Assembly (NCBI GenBank): GCA_959602875.1
Contig: CAUGVQ010000010.1
Location: 1-34,357, forward strand
Reading direction: 5' to 3'
From: an uncultured Collinsella sp.
GTDB taxonomy: Bacteria; Actinomycetota; Coriobacteriia; Coriobacteriales; Coriobacteriaceae
DNA length: 34,357 nt
Shown: positions 1 to 8,148 of the stretch, in pieces
How positions within the stretch are numbered: the stretch's first letter is position 1
Layout of the letters: every line of letters starts with the position of its first letter
The notes under the pieces: model-generated
The model's database searches: none
What the model was told of the DNA's origin: nothing
What the model saw: the letters and a program-made list of their open reading frames with translations, nothing else
Made by a program: the position numbers and the translations under genes

Positions 1-762
1 GTCGAGCTCGTCCCAGTTGTCGCGGTGCTCAATCAGGCGGTCTACGATGTGCGCAGAGATAACGTGGTCGGCCTCCTCCTGACCGCGATCGTAGCCGTAC
101 CGGTACATAGAGCGGCCGGCAAAATACGCCCCGCACACGGCGACAGCTAGCAAAAAGCCGCCAATCATGAACACGTGGTCGAGCCCAAAGACAATGGGGG
201 CGGTCACACTCTCTGAAACGATGAAGCCCACCAGAAGCGTGGCGAGCCACGCCGCTCCGCCCATGATGACGCAGCGGCGCACCGGCGGGAAGCGATCGAT
301 AAGCAGGTAGCCCAAAAAGAGCAGCACCACAAAAAGCAGCAGCTGATCGGGCCCGACCACCACAAGCAGCACCACAAAGAGCATGCAGATGGAAAACGCC
401 CGGTTGCCCATGAGCGCGCTCACGTGCTCAAGCAAGGTCTTGGGGGTGGGCTGCTCGCCGGCGCTATCAACAAACGACTCCGAGGCGGCACCGCTCACCG
501 GCGCCGCGCCCGCAGCTTGGGTAGCAGCAGGGGACAGCGCCGAGAGGCGGGCGGGCGTATCGTCATCCCAAAACGGAGCCGCTCCGTCCGCCGTAACGCG
601 CTGCGCGGACGCCTCGCCCGGCGCAGATGCCTCGCCCGGCGCGGGCGCTTCTGCCGGTACCTGTTCGTGCGCAGAGGCGCTGTCTGCACGCCGCGTCTCG
701 CCCGTAACCGGATTCACCGGTGCATGGGCCTCACGCCGGCCCGCCCAGATCTTGTTCGCCAT
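1..762 (-). CDS. Partial membrane protein next to a response regulator (3' end outside window)
   Basis: The frame opens at ATG 762 and stays open for 254 codons to the window edge, so the C-terminus is missing. Residues 1-115 are a soluble, Ala/Pro/Glu-rich and probably disordered stretch with a short internal repeat (PGEASA twice, residues 42-53). Residues about 122-216 contain four hydrophobic segments, then a charged region begins. The gene starts 41 bases after the response regulator stop, in the same direction, so the two are probably co-transcribed. By context it could be the sensor kinase partner, but no HAMP, DHp or ATPase motif is visible in the part we have, so I do not assign a function. 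Codon use matches the neighbours. Confidence 0.7.
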   Translation of the reverse strand, partial: MANKIWAGRREAHAPVNPVTGETRRADSASAHEQVPAEAPAPGEASAPGEASAQRVTADGAAPFWDDDTPARLSALSPAATQAAGAAPVSGAASESFVDSAGEQPTPKTLLEHVSALMGNRAFSICMLFVVLLVVVGPDQLLLFVVLLFLGYLLIDRFPPVRRCVIMGGAAWLATLLVGFIVSESVTAPIVFGLDHVFMIGGFLLAVAVCGAYFAGRSMYRYGYDRGQEEADHVISAHIVDRLIEHRDNWDELD

Positions 763-803
763 GCGCTGCACCCCCGTCTCGCGCCAAGCGTAGCGTCGCT
801 CGC

Positions 804-1511
804 CTACGCGTCGATGGTATACCCGACGCCCCAGATGTTGCGAATGAAACGCGGATTGGCCGCGTCGTCACCGATCTTCTCGCGCAGGTGGCGGATGTGC
901 ACCATGACGGTGTTGTTGGACCCCGCCATAAACTGCTCTTTCCACACTGCGGCAAAGAGCTCCTCCACGGGAACGACCTTGCCGCGGTGCTCGACCAGAT
1001 AGAGCAGGATCGCGTACTCGAGCGGTGTGGTGCGCACGGGCTTTCCGTCCACCGTCACCTGACGGGCGTCGCGGTTAATGGATAGTCCGTTGACGTTTAG
1101 GACCGCCTCTTCTGCCTGGTCGCGCGTGCCGTAGCTCGTGTAGCGCCTGAGCTGCGCTTTGACGCGGGCAACAAGCTCCAGCGGTCGGAACGGCTTTACC
1201 ACATAGTCGTCGGCGCCGAGCGAGAGTCCCTCAATCTTGTCGGACTGGGCGTCGCGCGCGGTGAGCATGATGACCGGATAGGTGTGGTTTGCGCGCACGG
1301 TGCGCAGAAGCTCGAACCCGTCGATATCGGGCAGCATGATGTCGAGAAGGGCAAGATCGAAATCCTGCGTGAGGATGGCGCGGGCGGCGTCCGCCCCGTT
1401 ATAGGCGAGCGTCACCTCGTATCCCTCGTTCTTGAGGTAGATGCCGACCAAGTCGGTGATGGCGCGCTCGTCGTCGACGACAAGAACGCGCGGTGTATGT
1501 TGAGTATTCAC
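804..1511 (-). CDS. OmpR/PhoB-family two-component response regulator
   Basis: A 235-residue DNA-binding response regulator. The receiver domain (residues about 8-120) has the acidic pair D13/D14, the phospho-acceptor D57 in LALLDIMLP, the switch Thr84 and Lys106 in VVKPF. The C-terminal winged helix (about 135-235) carries the NNTVMVHIRHLREKIG recognition helix typical of OmpR/PhoB proteins and ends in GVGYTI. The overall look resembles VanR/VncR-type regulators. A frame starting eight codons upstream at 1535 is possible, but GTG 1511 has AAGGAG five bases before it, so I chose that start. A membrane protein gene follows at once and may be its sensor. Three CTTAA-type repeats lie upstream and may be its own binding site. 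Confidence 0.93.
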   Translation of the reverse strand: MNTQHTPRVLVVDDERAITDLVGIYLKNEGYEVTLAYNGADAARAILTQDFDLALLDIMLPDIDGFELLRTVRANHTYPVIMLTARDAQSDKIEGLSLGADDYVVKPFRPLELVARVKAQLRRYTSYGTRDQAEEAVLNVNGLSINRDARQVTVDGKPVRTTPLEYAILLYLVEHRGKVVPVEELFAAVWKEQFMAGSNNTVMVHIRHLREKIGDDAANPRFIRNIWGVGYTIDA

Positions 1512-1566
1512 GGGCACTCCTTCCCTGGCCCCCATTATGCCCGGGCACCCTCTAACGCCCTACCAC

Positions 1567-1593
1567 GTAAGCGGAAATTAAGGGGGCGTTAAG
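1567..1593 (-). promoter_or_regulatory. Three 11-bp-spaced CTTAA-like repeats upstream of response regulator
   Basis: On the minus strand CTTAA, CTTAA and CTTAC occur with starts exactly 11 bp apart (plus-strand TTAAG at 1589-1593 and 1578-1582, GTAAG at 1567-1571). OmpR/PhoB-family regulators typically bind direct half-sites at 10-11 bp spacing, and the gene 56 bp downstream encodes such a regulator. Autoregulation is inferred. A CATAAT -10-like hexamer lies between the repeats and the start codon, without a convincing -35. Confidence 0.4.
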
Positions 1594-1623
1594 CTACAAC
1601 CACGAAAGCCTCACGCATCGACA

Positions 1624-3639
1624 TCACGATGCGGCGGCGAGCTCGCGCTCCGCGGCGGAGAGCCCCTCGGGCGAGGCCATGAGGCCGAGCACATCGCCCG
1701 CGCGCAGAACCTCGTCGGGAGCGACCGCAAGCGTCACCGCCTCGCCGCGGCGCAGCGCTACCACCTGCGCCCCCGTACGGGCTCGCAGATCGCTTTCGGC
1801 CAGGGTGGTGCCGGCAAGCGCACTCCCCTCTTCCACCTCAACCCAGTCGAGCTCAAGATCGCGCATCGCCGTCATGAGGCGCTCGACCGCGCGGACCCGG
1901 GCGAGCTGCGCGCCATCGCCCAGAGCCTCGTAGCCGCTCTCACGCAGGTCGTTCGCGTAGCCCTGAATCTGCTGCGGGCGGTAGCCCAGACGCAGCAAGG
2001 CATGGCGCATAAGCTCGATGCCGCCCTCAAGCTCGGGGCGCACCACGTCTGCGACACCCGCCTCTACGAGAGCCTCGACCACGCCGTCGGAATCGGCGCG
2101 CGCGACGACCGTGAGCCCCGGCGCGAGCTCGCGCGCCTCGCGGGCAACGAGCTCAGCAGACGCCTCCTGGTCGATAGCGACCACAAGCAGGCGCGCTGCG
2201 TCGAGCCGCGCGTGCTCGAGGATGGTAGAGTTGGCCGCATCGCCCTGGAGCACCATGAGACCGGCCGCCTCCGCCTCCTCGGCCGCCTCAAAGGCGCGCT
2301 CAACCACCAAGCACGGGATATCGAGCCGGGCGAGCACGTCCGCCACGCAGCGGCCCGCATGGCCGTAGCCCACCACAACCACATGGTTGGCAAGCGTCTT
2401 TGCACCCGGTGTCTCGATGGTGCGCACGTGACGGTCGTACAGCTTATGGAACAACGGGTGCGCGCCCAGCACGCGCTCGAGTGGGTCAACAGACTTGAAC
2501 ACAAACGAGTTGAGCGCGATTGAGATGACGGCACCGCCCAGGATGAGGCTGTACTGCTCGGAGGTGAGCACACCGAGCGACACGCCAAGCTGCCCGATGA
2601 TGAAGGAGAACTCGCCTATCTGCGAAAGGCCGGCGGCAACGGTGAGCGTGGTTGCGAGCCCCGCGGAAAGCACGATGCCGAGCGCCATGTTGATGAGCCA
2701 TTTGCCAACCATGATGAGCGCCACGATGGCAAGGAGCTCGCCAAGGTGCGCTACGAGCACCGCCGGGTCGACCATCATGCCCACCGAGGCAAAAAAGATG
2801 ATGGAGAACAGATCCTGGAAGGGCACCGCCTCAGCCGCGATGCGGTGCGAGAGCGCAGAACCGCTCACCACCACGCCGGCCAAAAACGCGCCGAGCGCGA
2901 CCGAGACGTTGAAGACGAGCGAGGCGACCATGGCGACGCCGAGGGCCACAACCACCACCGCGAGCTGGAAAAGCTCGCGCGGGCAGAAGCGGGCGATCTT
3001 GGTGAGGAGCCACGGTAGAACGCGCGACCCCACCACGAGCATGAGCGCCACAAACGCGGCCGTGAGCACGAGCGCCTCTGCCACCTCAAACGCAAGCGCC
3101 GGCCCCGCAACCTCGCCCGGGCCAAACACCACCGGCAAAATGACGAGGATGACGATGGTCGCGAGGTCCTCCACAATGAGCCAGCCGGTGGCCACGCGCC
3201 CGCCTGCACTCTGGTAGCGGCCCGCATCGGTGAGGTTGCGGATGAGCACGACGGTGGAGGCGATGCTCACCGAAAGGCCCAGCATGATGCCCGCCTCGCT
3301 TGACCAGCCGAGCGCCTGTGCGAGCCCCCATCCGGCAAGCGTGCCGAGCGCGATCTGCAGCACCGCGCCGGGAATGGCGATGCCCTTGACCGAGAGCAGG
3401 TCACGGATCGAGAAATGCATGCCGACGCCGAACATCATGAACATGACGCCCACCTCGGAGAGCTGGCTCATGGCATGCGAGTCACCGATAAAACCCGGCG
3501 TGAAGGGCCCCACCGCAAAGCCGCCGAGCAGGTAGCCCACGATAGGCGGCAGGTGGAGTGCTCGCGCAACGAGGCCGCCGGCGAACGCCGCGACGAGGGC
3601 GAATACAAAGGTGAGCAGCAAAATGGTGTCGCCGTGCAT
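1624..3639 (-). CDS. CPA2-family cation:proton antiporter with TrkA-N and RCK-C domains (YbaL/KefB-like)
   Basis: A 671-residue inner-membrane antiporter that probably exchanges K+ (or Na+) for protons. Residues about 1-390 form a Na+/H+-exchanger-type membrane domain with a dozen hydrophobic segments; the stretches VGYLLGG, FGVGMHFS and GWLIVEDL are typical of YbaL/KefC proteins. A TrkA-N Rossmann domain begins near residue 418 (VVVVGYGHAG, nucleotide-binding glycine motif), followed by an RCK-C domain (about 580-660, with VEVEEGSALAG). Length fits a full-length member. The frame runs 41 codons further upstream, but ATG 3639 has GAGAGGA before it and begins the first membrane helix, so I chose it. 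It lies downstream of the patatin gene, separated by a terminator-like hairpin, so it may have its own promoter or be attenuated. Confidence 0.92.
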   Translation of the reverse strand: MHGDTILLLTFVFALVAAFAGGLVARALHLPPIVGYLLGGFAVGPFTPGFIGDSHAMSQLSEVGVMFMMFGVGMHFSIRDLLSVKGIAIPGAVLQIALGTLAGWGLAQALGWSSEAGIMLGLSVSIASTVVLIRNLTDAGRYQSAGGRVATGWLIVEDLATIVILVILPVVFGPGEVAGPALAFEVAEALVLTAAFVALMLVVGSRVLPWLLTKIARFCPRELFQLAVVVVALGVAMVASLVFNVSVALGAFLAGVVVSGSALSHRIAAEAVPFQDLFSIIFFASVGMMVDPAVLVAHLGELLAIVALIMVGKWLINMALGIVLSAGLATTLTVAAGLSQIGEFSFIIGQLGVSLGVLTSEQYSLILGGAVISIALNSFVFKSVDPLERVLGAHPLFHKLYDRHVRTIETPGAKTLANHVVVVGYGHAGRCVADVLARLDIPCLVVERAFEAAEEAEAAGLMVLQGDAANSTILEHARLDAARLLVVAIDQEASAELVAREARELAPGLTVVARADSDGVVEALVEAGVADVVRPELEGGIELMRHALLRLGYRPQQIQGYANDLRESGYEALGDGAQLARVRAVERLMTAMRDLELDWVEVEEGSALAGTTLAESDLRARTGAQVVALRRGEAVTLAVAPDEVLRAGDVLGLMASPEGLSAAERELAAAS

Positions 3640-3723
3640 AGAGTCCTCTCGGGTAGGTAAAACGGTATGCGAACATGCGGCGTCGGGAACACGCATGGCG
3701 CAAACCCGCGGCGTCGCGATACG

Positions 3724-3755
3724 AAAAGCGGCCCTCTCGATGACGCGAAGGCCGC
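3724..3755 (-). terminator. Rho-independent terminator or attenuator hairpin
   Basis: GCGGCC (3750-3755 read on minus) pairs with GGCCGC (3728-3733) around a 16-base loop and is followed by TTTT (3727-3724). It lies between the patatin stop and the antiporter start on the minus strand, so it can end the patatin transcript or attenuate read-through into the antiporter. Confidence 0.5.
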
Positions 3756-3769
3756 ATGGCATATGTACG

Positions 3770-3800
3770 CATCTTTGAGTTTCCTATACCCGCAAAGATG
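3770..3800. repeat. Inverted repeat CATCTTTG / CAAAGATG
   Basis: Perfect 8-bp arms at 3770-3777 and 3793-3800 are separated by 15 bp. The site lies between the patatin stop codon and the terminator-like hairpin. It could be an operator for the antiporter gene or a transcript hairpin; the sequence alone does not decide. Confidence 0.45.
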
Positions 3801-3823
3801 TGACGTATTCAGTAACAGAACAT

Positions 3824-4774
3824 TTACGCATCTAGATAGGCCACAAGGCCGTCGAGAGTCGCCTCCGCATCGGCGCGCCCGCGCTGATAGACCTCCTCGA
3901 GCACAGCCGGGTCGCGCACAACCGCCGAGGTCTTGACCGAGGAACTCGGCCGCACCACAAAGATCTCGCCCGCCTGCTCGAGGCGCTCGACTGTATCGAG
4001 CGTGGCGTTGTAACGTTCGTGACGGTTGGCAAGCTGCTCGACAAACTGAGGGTAATGGCGGAACCACAGACGCAAAAACGGCATGATCGCATTGGGGTCC
4101 TTGCGGTAACCCTGCGGCTGCGTGAGAACGAGCACCGTCTTTTGGTGCCCGCGCGCGAGCATCCAGTCAAGCGGGATGGAGTCCGCCACGCCGCCGTCGA
4201 GCAGCAGACGACCGTCACGCTCGACCGGGCGCGAGAGCACCGGAATCGATGCCGACGAGCGAATCCACTCGATAATATCGCCGCCGTCGCCGCAAAGCTC
4301 GTGATACACCGCCTCGCCCGAGGCAAGGTCGGTCGAAGTGGTGAAAAACCGCATGGGGTTGTGCTCGAACGTGTCCAGGTCAAAGGGGTCGTGCACCCAG
4401 GGCACCTCGCCGTACGCAAAGTCTTTGCTGTAGAGGTCTCCCGTGGTGAACAGGTTCTTAAAGCCGCTGTAGCGTGGGTCTGCACAGAACCGCTCATTGT
4501 AGCGGCGGGCGCGCCCGATCTGGCGCGATTTGAAGTTGCACCCAAACGTGGCGCCCGCAGACACGCCCACGACCTCGGCCGCGGTAATACCGTGTTCCAT
4601 CCATACATCGATCACGCCCGCGGTAAATAGGCCGCGCATGCCGCCGCCCTCGAGCACCACACCCGTGGTATCCGCCCCGCGCACCGGTTCGGGCGCGGGT
4701 ACATCCACAATGGGATCGCCCACAACAAAGGTCTTTCCCTGGGGCGTCGTTATGGTGGTCCGGGCTTGTGACAT
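3824..4774 (-). CDS. Patatin-like phospholipase (RssA/YjjU type)
   Basis: A 316-residue cytosolic serine acyl-hydrolase of the patatin fold. The oxyanion-hole motif EGGGMRG is near residue 43, the nucleophile elbow GVSAG near residue 71, and the catalytic Asp in LLLDGGVADSIPL near residue 190, so the Ser/Asp dyad is intact. The family hydrolyses phospholipid or other acyl esters; the substrate here is unknown. The reading frame continues upstream across the divergent MscS gene, but ATG 4774 is preceded by GGAAGGA and the family homology starts shortly after it, so the longer frame is rejected. It is divergent from the channel gene at 4907, with 132 bp between them. Confidence 0.92.
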   Translation of the reverse strand: MSQARTTITTPQGKTFVVGDPIVDVPAPEPVRGADTTGVVLEGGGMRGLFTAGVIDVWMEHGITAAEVVGVSAGATFGCNFKSRQIGRARRYNERFCADPRYSGFKNLFTTGDLYSKDFAYGEVPWVHDPFDLDTFEHNPMRFFTTSTDLASGEAVYHELCGDGGDIIEWIRSSASIPVLSRPVERDGRLLLDGGVADSIPLDWMLARGHQKTVLVLTQPQGYRKDPNAIMPFLRLWFRHYPQFVEQLANRHERYNATLDTVERLEQAGEIFVVRPSSSVKTSAVVRDPAVLEEVYQRGRADAEATLDGLVAYLDA

Positions 4775-4906
4775 TATCGGTCCTTCCGTCAACTCGTCTG
4801 CAGGACAGTATACGCGCTGCGGCCCCGCCGAGATTCCCGCATTGCGCAAAGGGGCACGGGTATACCATGGGAGCATCACGACGCCAGCGGCAGACGGGAC
4901 ACGCGC

Positions 4907-5677
4907 ATGGACCAGTTTCTTACCCAGCTCTTCTCCATCCTCCCCGAAGGCTGGATGCGGCAGGTCGCTTGGTTTGCCATCCTTCTGGCGATAACGTTTG
5001 TTTGCGAGCGTGCCATCGCCCACGGACTCCGACGCATTCTGCGCAGCGACGAGAACCCGCTTCCCGCAACCTCCATCATCGTCAACATCGCCCGCGGCAC
5101 CGTCTGGTTCGTAGGGGGAAGCATCATCCTCGAGACCTGCTTTGACGTCAACGTGAGCACTTTTGTTGCCGCCCTCGGTGTCGGCGGTATCGCCATCTCG
5201 CTCGGCTTCCAGGACACGCTCTCCAACCTCATCGGCGGCCTGCAGCTCACGTTCATGCGCGTTGTGGTCCCCGGCGATCACATTCGCGTTGGCACCGACC
5301 AAGGTGTGGTGACCGACGTGGGGCTTAGGCACACCACCATCGAAAACGCCACCGGACAGATCATCATCATTCCCAACTCAGTTCTGTCGAAAAGCTCCTT
5401 TGTTAAGCTGCCGCCGGCGAGCCTCGTTGTGGTGCCCTTTGCCATCACCTCAACGGCCGAGCCACTCGCAGAGGACGCCGATCGCATTGCCCGGGCAACC
5501 GAGGAGGCTGTGCGCGCCGTTTCTCCCATCGTCTCCGACCCACCCGTCAAGGTGCTCTTCTCCGACATTACCGAGTACGGCTTCCGCGGCAAGGTCATCC
5601 TGCGCATCGAGGACCCGGGGCTCGTTGCCGCCGCAATCGACGCCGCCGTGCGCGCCATCGCCCCGTTCACACGGTAG
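4907..5677 (+). CDS. MscS-family small-conductance mechanosensitive channel
   Basis: A 256-residue membrane channel protein. Three hydrophobic segments lie in the first 110 residues. The last, with FVAALGVGGIAISLGFQDTL, is the glycine/alanine-rich pore helix of MscS, followed by the beta domain (DHIRVG, GVVTDVGLRHTTI) and the signature IIIIPNSVL. The short alpha/beta C-terminal domain follows. It would release solutes on hypo-osmotic shock and so guard turgor, which fits its place near a K+/H+-type antiporter. No strong ribosome binding site is seen before the ATG; no better in-frame start was found. Length is near that of E. coli MscS (286). Confidence 0.93.
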   Translation: MDQFLTQLFSILPEGWMRQVAWFAILLAITFVCERAIAHGLRRILRSDENPLPATSIIVNIARGTVWFVGGSIILETCFDVNVSTFVAALGVGGIAISLGFQDTLSNLIGGLQLTFMRVVVPGDHIRVGTDQGVVTDVGLRHTTIENATGQIIIIPNSVLSKSSFVKLPPASLVVVPFAITSTAEPLAEDADRIARATEEAVRAVSPIVSDPPVKVLFSDITEYGFRGKVILRIEDPGLVAAAIDAAVRAIAPFTR

Positions 5678-5782
5678 GCGCCTTCCGCACCGATGCCCTC
5701 GCGCCAAGACCCGCTCTTGATGCGTCGCTTGCAGCGCCTTTGGGTATGATGAAACTCTGAGACAGCCCAGAGAGGAGCTATC

Positions 5783-6133
5783 ATGCCCGTTATCAAGACC
5801 CATGCATCCACGCCCATCCCCGAGAACGCTCGCACGGCGCTCAAGACCGCGTACGGATCTGCCATCGAGGCCATCCCCGGCAAGTCCGAGCAATGGCTCA
5901 TGTGCCTTTTTGACGAGTGCGCGCCCATCTACTTCGCCGGCGATGACACTGAGCCCTCTGCCCTTATCGAGGTGGGCGTCTTCGCACGTGGCGAGGTGCC
6001 TGCCGACGCATGGGATGCCCTCACCGCCAAGGTGACCCAGAGCGTGACGCAAACGCTTGGCATCGATCCCTCGCGCATCTATGTGAGCTGCTCGTCTACA
6101 CCCAGCTTTGGCTGGAACGGCAGCACGTTCTAG
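5783..6133 (+). CDS. MIF-like tautomerase family protein
   Basis: A 116-residue protein matching the macrophage migration inhibitory factor / D-dopachrome tautomerase family in length (115 in human MIF) and layout. The N-terminus is MPVIKT, where Pro2 after Met removal would be the catalytic base. The C-terminus has IDPSRIYVSC and ends in FGWNGSTF, like the GWNNSTF end of MIF. Such enzymes tautomerise phenylpyruvate-type keto/enol substrates in vitro; the physiological role in bacteria is uncertain. A GAGAGGAG ribosome binding site lies just upstream. It is separated from the channel gene by about 100 bp and followed by the thioesterase after 57 bp. Confidence 0.85.
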   Translation: MPVIKTHASTPIPENARTALKTAYGSAIEAIPGKSEQWLMCLFDECAPIYFAGDDTEPSALIEVGVFARGEVPADAWDALTAKVTQSVTQTLGIDPSRIYVSCSSTPSFGWNGSTF

Positions 6134-6190
6134 CGCCGCCGCGCGCACACCACCCGGTAACGCCAACCCACACCATCTCAAAGGACCACC

Positions 6191-7006
6191 ATGGACGCAC
6201 CCCTCGATCCGACCGATACCGCCGAGCCCGCAACGCCGGCGGCGCGCGCCACCGACAGCACGGCCAAGCCGGCGCCAAACGCCTTCGAATACACCTACAA
6301 CGTGCGCTACAGCGAAGTCGGGCATCGCGGCCTTATGACGCTCCCCGCGCTCATCAACGCCTTCCAGGACGCGAGCACCTTTCAGTCCGAAACGCTCGGC
6401 CTCGGCATGGCATGGCTCAAGCACGAGAAGCGCGCCTGGGTCCTCACCCACTGGCACATCGTCATCGACCGTTACCCGTCACTCTGTGAACCCGTAACGG
6501 TGGGCACCTTTGCCACGCACTTTAGAGGGTTCACGGCCAAGCGCTGCTTCTACCTGCGCGACGAGGCGGGGCGTTATATCGTACGCGCGCTGTCATCGTG
6601 GGCGTTCATGGATCTTTCTACCATGCGCCCAACCCGCCCTGCGCCCGAGCACATCGCTCCCTACGGCGAGGCCGAGGCGCTGCCCCTGCCTACCGAGAGC
6701 CGCCGCATCGAGCTGCCCGAGGGTCTGCGCGACGGCGAGCCCATCACCGTTGGCCCGAGCCTTATCGACACCAACGAGCACGTCAACAACTGCCACTATG
6801 TCCAAATGGCCTTTGAGCAGGTCGCACGCGAGGACCTGCCCGAGCAGGTGCGCGAGCGAGGAGCCCGGGGCGTGCGCGTGGACTACCGCCGGGCCGCCGT
6901 CCTCGGCGATGTCATTTATCCGCATGTTGCCATTGATGGCGACCGTGCCGTCGTGACGCTCACCGATTGCGAGGGCGCCACGTTTGCCGTCGTCGAGCTG
7001 CGCTAG
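6191..7006 (+). CDS. Acyl-ACP thioesterase (FatA/FatB-like)
   Basis: A 271-residue double hot-dog enzyme that releases free fatty acids from acyl carrier protein. The first 30 residues are Ala/Pro/Thr-rich and probably disordered. The N-terminal hot dog begins at about residue 34 (YTYNVRYSEVGHRG) and includes LGMAWL and WVLTHWHI. The C-terminal hot dog holds the catalytic segment IDTNEHVNNCHYV (Asp, Asn and His residues), as in plant and bacterial acyl-ACP thioesterases. The start ATG has AAAGGA before it. The oxidoreductase begins 24 bp after the stop, so the two are likely co-transcribed. The link between these two functions is not obvious. Confidence 0.92.
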   Translation: MDAPLDPTDTAEPATPAARATDSTAKPAPNAFEYTYNVRYSEVGHRGLMTLPALINAFQDASTFQSETLGLGMAWLKHEKRAWVLTHWHIVIDRYPSLCEPVTVGTFATHFRGFTAKRCFYLRDEAGRYIVRALSSWAFMDLSTMRPTRPAPEHIAPYGEAEALPLPTESRRIELPEGLRDGEPITVGPSLIDTNEHVNNCHYVQMAFEQVAREDLPEQVRERGARGVRVDYRRAAVLGDVIYPHVAIDGDRAVVTLTDCEGATFAVVELR

Positions 7007-7030
7007 GGCGAGCTAGAAAGCAGGCGTGCT

Positions 7031-8095
7031 ATGAGTGCTGATCAGATCATCCGCTGGGGCATCTTAGGGGCGGGGCGCATCGCGCACCGCTTTGCCGCGA
7101 GCCTTGAGGCCGAGCCGCAGGCAAAGCTTGTCGCTATCAGCTGCCGCTCCGCCACCAAGGCCGCCGCCTTCGCGGAGAAGTTCGACGTCGACGCCGCCGG
7201 TGCGCTTTCTGACGAGGCGCTCGGCACCATCCCGGGCGCGGCGCACGAGGCGCTTCTCGCACGCCCCGATATCGACGCGATATACCTCGCCCTCCCCCAC
7301 GGCCTTCATCGCATCTGGGCGATACGGGCCCTGCGCGCAGGCAAGGCCGTGCTTTGCGAGAAGCCGGCGGCGCTTTCCGCTGAAGAGATGCGTGAGGTAG
7401 CCGCCGCGGCGCGCGAAAGCGGCTCGCTCTTTATGGAAGCGATGAAGACCCGTTTCACCCCCTGTTACGCCCGCGTGCGCGAACTTGTTGCCGCCGGCTC
7501 CATCGGCGAGGTCACGCGCGTAGAGACGGCACTCGAAAACGATATGGGCGAGCGCCTCTCCTCGAGAGCGGACTACATGTCCGACCCCAAGCAGGGCGGC
7601 GCGCTGCTGGACACCGGCATCTATTGCGCCTGCTGGCTGGAGGACTACCTGCCGGGCACGTTCTCGGTAACGAAATCGAGCGCACGCTTTGACTGCGGCG
7701 TAGACAGCTTTGTCGACGCCGAGCTCACCTTTGCCAATCAGGATGGCACCACCGCCGCAAGCTCCGGCAATACCAACCCGGACGGCGCAGCTACCGCTCG
7801 CCTCATAACCGCGTGCGATACCAACGAGCTTCCGCGCCAGGCGCGCCTCATCGGCACCAGGGGCGCCATCATCGTCGATGACCTGCATCGCCCTGTTCAC
7901 GCCGAGGTCCGCATCGAAGGCGAGGAGCCGTATGCCATCGACCTCCCCTATGAGGTAGATGATTTCCACGGGCAGATCCACCACTTCTGCGAGCTTATGC
8001 GCTCCGGTGCCCCTGAATCCTCCGTCATGCCACTTGCCGCAAGCATTCGGTGCGCCGAGATGCTCGACGCCATACGCGCAAGCATCGTCGGCTAG
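7031..8095 (+). CDS. Gfo/Idh/MocA family NAD(P)-dependent oxidoreductase
   Basis: A 354-residue dehydrogenase. The N-terminal Rossmann domain (about 1-125) has WGILGAGRIAHRFA as the dinucleotide-binding loop and VLCEKPAALS, the family's signature lysine segment. The C-terminal domain (about 130-350) begins with FMEAMKTRFTP and has the conserved GGALLDTGIYCACW stretch, whose Asp/His-region residues line the active site. Members oxidise or reduce sugars, inositols or trans-dihydrodiols; this one looks like the dihydrodiol/D-xylose dehydrogenase group, which is only a suggestion. It closes the three-gene plus-strand set and converges with the pentapeptide-repeat gene 53 bp away. Confidence 0.9.
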   Translation: MSADQIIRWGILGAGRIAHRFAASLEAEPQAKLVAISCRSATKAAAFAEKFDVDAAGALSDEALGTIPGAAHEALLARPDIDAIYLALPHGLHRIWAIRALRAGKAVLCEKPAALSAEEMREVAAAARESGSLFMEAMKTRFTPCYARVRELVAAGSIGEVTRVETALENDMGERLSSRADYMSDPKQGGALLDTGIYCACWLEDYLPGTFSVTKSSARFDCGVDSFVDAELTFANQDGTTAASSGNTNPDGAATARLITACDTNELPRQARLIGTRGAIIVDDLHRPVHAEVRIEGEEPYAIDLPYEVDDFHGQIHHFCELMRSGAPESSVMPLAASIRCAEMLDAIRASIVG

Positions 8096-8148
8096 CTCGC
8101 GAGCGTCACTCAAGCCCGCCCAGAGCCCGATGAAGGGCTGAGGCCCCA

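Noticed and set aside
4775..5332. N-terminal extension of the patatin frame across the MscS gene
   Set aside because: It is antisense to a clear MscS channel, and ATG 4774 has a good ribosome site right before the family homology.
5450..6457. Long minus-strand open frame of 335 codons
   Set aside because: It is antisense to the tautomerase and thioesterase genes, which show real family motifs; its translation has none.
8100..8148. AGCCC/GGGCT hairpin between convergent genes
   Set aside because: Only a 5-bp stem with no T run on either strand; too weak to call a terminator.
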